Part shown: in pieces, positions 58,477-64,000 of the stretch | Numbering within the stretch: position 1 is the first letter of the stretch | Layout: the number at the start of each line of letters is the position of its first letter | Assembly: GCA_037176705.1 (NCBI GenBank) | Contig: CM073891.1 | Coordinates: 53,880,571 to 53,944,570 of the forward strand | Origin: Molossus alvarezi | Lineage: Eukaryota > Chordata > Mammalia > Chiroptera > Molossidae | DNA: 64,000 nucleotides | Reading direction: 5' to 3' | The notes under the pieces: generated by a model | Told to the model about the DNA's origin: nothing | The model's database searches: none | The model's input: the letters and a program-made list of their open reading frames with translations, nothing else | Position numbers and translations under genes: made by a program

Positions 58477-59729
58477 GGTTATATGTACAAAGTATGATGT
58501 TTATGTATGATATAAATTAAGCATCATAAAAAAAACATTTGTAATTAAATTACTTTTTATATTAAAGTTATTATTTCCTACAAAAAAAAAGAAATAGCTT
58601 CAATTTGAGAAATAAATTATTTTCCAAAACATTTATCAAACAAAACTTAATAAGGCCATTGTGATTAGGCACATCTCATTCAAGACACATCCTTTCATAT
58701 TAGTTGTGATCAAATAACTTCACACTACTAAACACAGAAAAAAAACAACACAGTGGCTCATAATAATTTATGGTTTACCCAGGATAATATAATTTTGGAT
58801 ATAGGATTAACGTTGAGATGTTTTGGCAACTCTCTCATGCAGAAATGTCTTCTCCCAAAGCAAATTGAGCATATTTATAAAATGGTGTACTTTGCATGCA
58901 TTTCCTGAAAGAGATTATTGTTAATAGCATCATTGTTAATTTATTAATATAGTTCTTAAAACAGCAAGATTCAAAATTTAGGACAAAATGAACAATTATT
59001 ATCTGTTCTAGTATTAATTTCAAGTGTTTAATTATTGCTTTGAAAACCAGGTGTGGGTCATTTTGCATTTTATAAGAAAAAAAGTGGAAAAAGCCAAGAG
59101 GTTTAATTTATCACGTAATATGAACAGACCAAACAGTGCATATAATAGTGAGGATCAGTTTTCAAGACCCTACATCCTAATTTTCTCTTGTCAGTAAACT
59201 CACTGCCTTATCACAGACACATTGCGTTAGAAAAGACTCTTTGCAAAATCATTATCTTCCTCTTTATGTTCTGAATCAAAATCAATCCCAGAAAAAAAAG
59301 AGCTTAAAGCTACCCAAAGAAAGTTTTCGATAGCTATTTGATCTCTTTATAGGAAGATATTTCGTTTGGCTTTTCAGAACACTCTTCTCATTTTCAAACT
59401 AACATAAAATCTGATGAATATAACAGGACTTGTTGTACTCTTCTCCATCTATAAATTTCTGTGGTTCCATCTGGAGCAGCATCACAAAATGGAGAACAGA
59501 TGGACAAGAGACATACAGCATAATAAGGAAAACTGTAACTAGAAAATATTATTATTCATAATCATGACACATTATATGCATATAACTTTAGGTGATTTAC
59601 ATGTTAATATTTTAGAAAATGAATGCCTTCCAAAAAAGTTTCCATGCTACATTCTCCCTCCATTGGAAAATCTCATTTGACACAAAATTTGCAGTTTACC
59701 AGTGGAACATGTATTTTTTTAAGTTATAT
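58477..59729. other. Single-copy AT-rich interval
   Basis: No gene or repeat recognised. The minus frame 58835-59068 has no domain. Confidence 0.45.
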
Positions 59730-59737
59730 AGGGCACT

Positions 59738-59941
59738 GCCTGGCCGGTGTAGCTGAGTGGCACCAAGAGGTCACGGGTTTGATTCCTGGTCAGGACACAT
59801 GCTCGGGTTGTGGACCAAATTCCCAGTGTGGCGCATGTAGGGGCAGCCAATTGTTGTTCTCTCTCATTGATGTTTCTATCTCTCACTCTCACTCTCCCTT
59901 TCTCTCTCTAAAATCAATAAAGAAAAAAATAAAATTTTCAA
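59738..59941 (+). mobile_element. Ves-type SINE with head deletion
   Basis: GCCTGGCCGGTGTAGCTGAGTGG is followed directly by CACCAAGAGGTCACGGG, so about 20 bases between boxes A and B are missing. AAATCAATAAAG end. Short duplication AGGGCAC (59730-59736, 59942-59948). Confidence 0.9.
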
Positions 59942-59948
59942 AGGGCAC

Positions 59949-60889
59949 AGAAAAGGCCAGCACAAAACATATAAAATATGTGTAAAGCTAATTATGATGC
60001 AGGTTGTCAGAAAGGAAGTGGATCTTACGAATGCACTCATGACAGGTCCTGGATTAAGGGCATTAGGGAAAGCAGCTGTTGTGAGGTATGATTTGGTGAC
60101 TGCAGCAAAGGGAAGGAGAAAAATGAATGGATTAGGCAGTGAAGAATGCCTGAGATCCCAAACTTAACTGGTTGCCCAAGAGGCTCCGAAAGCACAGAAG
60201 AATGTTGAGAAGGCAGAGAATCAGGACACAGAACTTAGATGATTCCTTGTTGAGCTCTCTACCTTGCGGACCCATCTACTAGAATATGTTACTCTACAAA
60301 ATTCCAAATGATTAGTCAATTTTTGTTCACAGTGTCTAGAATCACCAAAATCACATGATTGTAAATACTTTTCTTTAGAGAAATTATTTCTATTTCATAA
60401 TGTATGAAATTATATGATTATAAGCAACATAAAACAAAAATTTTCATAATGAACAATCAATCACCTCGATTTTACATATTTTGTATGTTTCATGGCAAGT
60501 AGACTTTTCTTCTTCTTTTAGAATTCAGGATATGCTTTCAATATCACATTACTGTAGATTGTTCCCAGAAGGAGTTTTGTATTTAGGGAATGTCTAACAT
60601 TATGATACATGACACAGTAATAATAACACACCTTCTAGATGCTTTTCCTTGTACATTAAATTCTCTAAAGAATTCATATTCTCTTTTGAGCACTAACTCA
60701 AGAACCCAGATTCTCATTTTTTAACCATTTTACTCAAAAGTAAACATGATGAGCAAACTTTTAAATTACCCTATTTGAATACAATGCAAACTATTTAAGT
60801 AGGAAGTAAAATCCATAATTTTATAATTATTTCATAATAATGATTAAATAAAAATGACTGCATTTGACAAAGCTCTTCTAAGTCTTTTA
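59949..60889. other. Single-copy AT-rich interval
   Basis: No gene or repeat recognised. Confidence 0.45.
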
Positions 60890-61085
60890 CATGTATATTT
60901 TCAATTAGTTCCTTAAAATATCTTGATGAAGCAGGTATTACTTCTATCTCCTTTTTACACACAAGAAAACAGGTTTGGAGAAGTCAGGTCACAGCAATAG
61001 TATTTGAGGGGTCTTGATTTGAACCCATAGTCAAGCTTTAGTAGTAGAGATGTGCTCTGGACCACCCTATTATTCTGCCTCGCTG
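60890..61085 (+). repeat. MIR relic
   Basis: ATTACTTCTATCTCCTTTTTACACACAAGAAAACAGGTTTGGAGAAGTCAGGTCACAGCAATAG..TTTGAACCC..GTGCTCTGGACCACC follows the MIR order. The frames 60955-61149 and 61050-61238 are by-products. Confidence 0.78.
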
Positions 61086-61329
61086 TGGTTTCTGTGTATA
61101 TCTTATATGCCAGAAACCATTCACTGCTCTTTACTTGTATTACAATCAATCCTTCCTCAACACTATTACTTAGGTACCACTATTATATTCATTATATATA
61201 CATATGGAAACTTTGGCCCTAAGAATTGTATAATTTGACTAAGTCTAACTCTTAAAGAAAGACAAATGTCACAGACTTCTATAAAAACAAAAAATCTTAC
61301 CTGCCTAGCCTATAAGGTTTAGTCTAAAT

Positions 61330-61583
61330 CAGCGATTTTCAACCTTTTTCATCTTAGGGCACATGTAAACTAATTACTAAAATTCTGTGGCACACCAAAA
61401 AATATTTTGCTGATCTGACCAAAAAAAAGGTATAATTTTGATTTATTCACACAGAATGGCTACTGTTGTGTTAGTTATTGTCATTTTTAAAACTTGACAA
61501 TCTAAGAGAAAAGAGGTCAGTGCCCCTGACTAAATAATCAGGTATTACATGTTTTACAAATTCTAACGGGTTGAAAATCGCTG
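61330..61583. mobile_element. hAT MITE with clean inverted termini
   Basis: A 254-bp element. Its ends CAGCGATTTTCAACC and GGTTGAAAATCGCTG are perfect 15-base inverted repeats. The interior GTAAACTAATTACTAAAATTCTGTGGCACACCAAAAAATAT and GAGAAAAGAGGTCAGTGCCCCTGAC match the reverse complement of the longer element at 40480-40900. A putative degenerate 8-bp duplication GTCTAAAT / GTTAGAAG flanks it. It encodes no transposase. Confidence 0.92.
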
Positions 61584-61591
61584 GTTAGAAG

Positions 61592-63037
61592 CAGTACAAA
61601 GAGGTGAAGACAGATTACCTAAGTCCCACTCTGGTGCTTTCTCAACTGTTATTCGATACCAATTAGACTAAGCCCACCAGAAAGGATGCTGCTTTCCTCA
61701 TCTTCCTAATTTTCACAATAAAATCTTGACTGTCAAATATGTGCTATGGCCCAGCTGGTCCGTAGATACAGGTACCAAAAATATCTAAACTGTTTTACAC
61801 AGTTACCAGGATTTGGTAAAGATTAAAAAAAATCCTAAAAAACAAAGAAGTTTATAGTTTATTATATAATTACAGCAATGATATATACAATAATAAATAC
61901 AATATGCTGTGTTTCTGCTAATAAATTTCATTCAACCTTTCCTCATTCAAAATTGGAGAAATCTTACACAGCTGTTGTCAGGAGGCCCTAATCTGCCTCA
62001 CCCTTTCTGACCATTCTGTTCCCACACTCTGATCTGCCTGGCATGGTCATTTCTGCATACCACTTCTTTTACTACTAATTAGATGAAAATAGATGCTGTG
62101 ATGAACACTTGTTTAATGTTTAGGCTTTAACCACAGTGTTCATACAGTGATTGATTAAATAGCAATTTAATTTGAAAGACATTATTTCCTCTAATGAATT
62201 CAGCAAAAACTTCACCCCCCAAAAAATGCCTTTCTGTGCAGTGACATGATTTTCTATTAGTTTCACTTCCCTGTGCAGTCTAGGATCTGTCCTTGGAACG
62301 ACTGTACTGGCTGGATCAGGAGAGATTGATACTGAGTCACACCAGCTATGAGAGAAAATAAGGCAGCCGAAATAAGAACCCATGGCACAGTTCATTGGAA
62401 CCTGTAGATTTAGCCAGTATTTAAGGAATGGTAATTTTTTTCACAACTAAGACTTTTTAATAAAAAGAAAAAAATTACTGACTATAAAATGTACCATTAA
62501 ACATTTTCAACTAATTAAATGCAGCCAAATATAACATAAAATATGCATGCCTGTGGAGGAGATATGCACTCGATGAGTTTGAAAGTAATAATTATATCAC
62601 ATGAAATATTTACCCAAAAGCCAACTTTTACTTATTTTCAACTTTTACTCGTTCTCATAAAGCTGCTCTAACTGCCAACTACATCTCAGGACCCAGTGTG
62701 GAGTGGCTGACAGCACACTGGTGTGGAATGTTATATTTGGTGAGCTCAGGATTTACGGGGATTTCTAAAACCAGACAATCATCAGAATATAGCGTAGATC
62801 CCTGCAGGGCAAGTTGGTTTACAAGGTCTGCAAAGTAATTTATCATGTGCTCTAAGTAGTCAATTCACATAACTTGCAAAACAAACAAAGCATGGAAAGT
62901 TTAGTTTTGTAAAATAATCCTAGCCCATGACCAAGTGTAGTCTAGGTATAAACACACGTGTGTCATGTGTGTATCCTGGAGAGTACTGGGAAAGGAAGGG
63001 TTGCATTGTAAGCCTCTGTTACCTTTTCGTATTAACC
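61592..63037. other. Single-copy interval
   Basis: No repeat or gene recognised. The minus frame 62120-62395 (91 codons, starts MNCAMGSYFGCLIFSHSW) lies in non-repeat DNA, but it has no domain and no clear splice context. Confidence 0.4.
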
Positions 63038-63064
63038 CTCTGTCTTTCTTTTCTCTTGCACAGA

Positions 63065-63172
63065 TTATTCACTGAGGTTGACTCTACACGGGACTTGAGA
63101 GGAAAGACTTCTAAGAACAAATTATATTGTGAGCCATTTCCTCAGCAACAGGAATACACAGTTATTTTATAA
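63065..63172 (+). other. Possible terminal exon, unsupported
   Basis: A pyrimidine tract CCTCTGTCTTTCTTTTCTCTTGCACAG ends at 63063, an acceptor-like site. It is followed by a 35-codon open stretch (FTEVDSTRDLRGKTSKNKLY..) closed by TAA at about 63170, and AATAAA occurs near 63291. I do not recognise the peptide. There is no donor or partner exon in the window, so this is a weak candidate that could easily be chance. Confidence 0.15.
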
Positions 63173-64000
63173 TAGCATTTTGAACTAGGGTAAAATGTCC
63201 AGGGACAAAAAGAAGTTCCCTGACTTGTTATATAGTGGCTTCCTAGTAATTTCCTCTTCTTTACCTTTACCTATGTCTTATATTCGTCTAAATAAAATAA
63301 ATATGAAAATATTTCTTTTGTTTGGAAGTATATGAAGCATGATATGGTTTGTTTCTCAGTGCCTAAGATTGTTCTTTACTATTTCTTTTTTCTTAATTTC
63401 CTTTTTATTTTTGAATTTTTCTTTTGCATTATTACTTTAGTCTTAGTAGAAATACATATAATATATGTACTAGTTTGGAGTGGAGAGAGAGAGGGGGAGA
63501 AAAAGAAAGAAGAGTGAGAAAAGAAACTGTATTTTAACAAATTCTTCAGGGGATTCTTACACATGTTAGTTTAAGAGTTGCTGCCCTAGATTTCCAATCT
63601 AGTATTCTTTTTACCTAAGGTGAAGTAGTGTGACTCAATTTACTTAAATCCAATAAACATGCTTTGTATAACTGTTATTGATCAGGGATTCTGTTATGTG
63701 TTTTGTATGCATATATGAGTAATAGATTATCTCTGTCTTCAAGGAATTCACATTTAACATTGTATTTTAAATCATTATGTATTATCACATTGACATAGCT
63801 AGACTCTACTCTACACAACACAACTGCATGCTTTCCATCTGTGTCAGAAATCCACCACTAGGAAGTAATTTCAAAACAAACCTTTCATGATCTCAGTTAT
63901 ATGTCAAGATTTTGAAGCAAGTATGTCAACAGTGTATCTTGACAAGCTTTGATAAATTTCAGATACAAAATTCTGCTCATCTTATGTCTATAGTTTATGC
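63173..64000. other. Single-copy AT-rich end of window
   Basis: Contains a purine-rich tract at 63482-63528 and CCAATAAACATGCTTTGTATAACTG..TCTTCAAGGAATTCACA (63650-63752), an old mammal-wide repeat phrase. No gene recognised. Confidence 0.4.

Noticed and set aside
26569..60000. tRNA genes suggested by GGCTCAG..GGGTTCGG motifs
   Set aside because: Each is the promoter half of a SINE with CT-rich body, tail and target duplication. None shows a complete cloverleaf with matching acceptor arms.

Overview
The window is vertebrate nuclear DNA from a bat (Chiroptera, most likely Yangochiroptera). The main evidence is 27 recognisable copies or fragments of tRNA-headed SINEs of the Ves type. Their promoter half begins GCCCTGGCCGG..GGCTCAG and is followed by a TCTCTCTC-rich body. 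The same DNA also holds mammalian LINE-1, a HAL1 (half-L1), hAT and mariner non-autonomous DNA transposons, and ancient MIR/L2/L1M relics. The DNA is AT-rich. I found no convincing host protein-coding exon, tRNA, rRNA, operon or CRISPR array. All long open frames coincide with retrotransposon reading frames, or with SINEs read on either strand. The window reads as a gene desert or the inside of a very large intron. I cannot name the species.

Layout. 1-6.4 kb: a SINE, a decayed RTE-clade LINE with a recognisable YADD reverse-transcriptase core (about 490-1540), two older SINEs and single-copy DNA. 6.4-8.4 kb: a 5'-inverted L1 (twin priming) with a SINE inserted exactly at its 3' target-site duplication, then another SINE. 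8.4-21.6 kb: mostly single-copy DNA with MIR/L2 relics, a 116-bp mariner MITE (16580-16695), four SINEs or fragments and one copy of an unclassified 250-bp repeat. 21.6-24.4 kb: a near-complete, inactivated HAL1 on the minus strand. 25-40 kb: L1 3' ends, many SINEs and the second copy of the 250-bp repeat (34015-34266). 40.1-50.6 kb: a nested stack. An ancient L1M carries a hAT element with an 8-bp target duplication, SINEs and a near-full-length younger L1 (about 41921-48285). That L1 itself contains a SINE and two separate ~100-bp tandem duplications. 50.6-52 kb: an old L1M fragment and a mini-L1 whose 5' UTR is joined directly to its 3' end. 52-64 kb: single-copy DNA with five SINEs, MIR relics, a 254-bp hAT MITE with clean inverted termini, and one weak splice-acceptor-like exon candidate near 63065.

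Nothing here works together as a pathway. The biology is retrotransposon ecology. L1 supplies the reverse transcriptase and endonuclease; the SINEs, HAL1 and mini-L1 are structured as parasites of it. Several SINEs (26587, 36653, 39073, 50313, 57474) are close to one shared sequence and have nearly perfect target-site duplications, so they are recent insertions. Positions of element ends are read by eye and may be off by several bases. Family names are given only where conserved phrases are recognisable.
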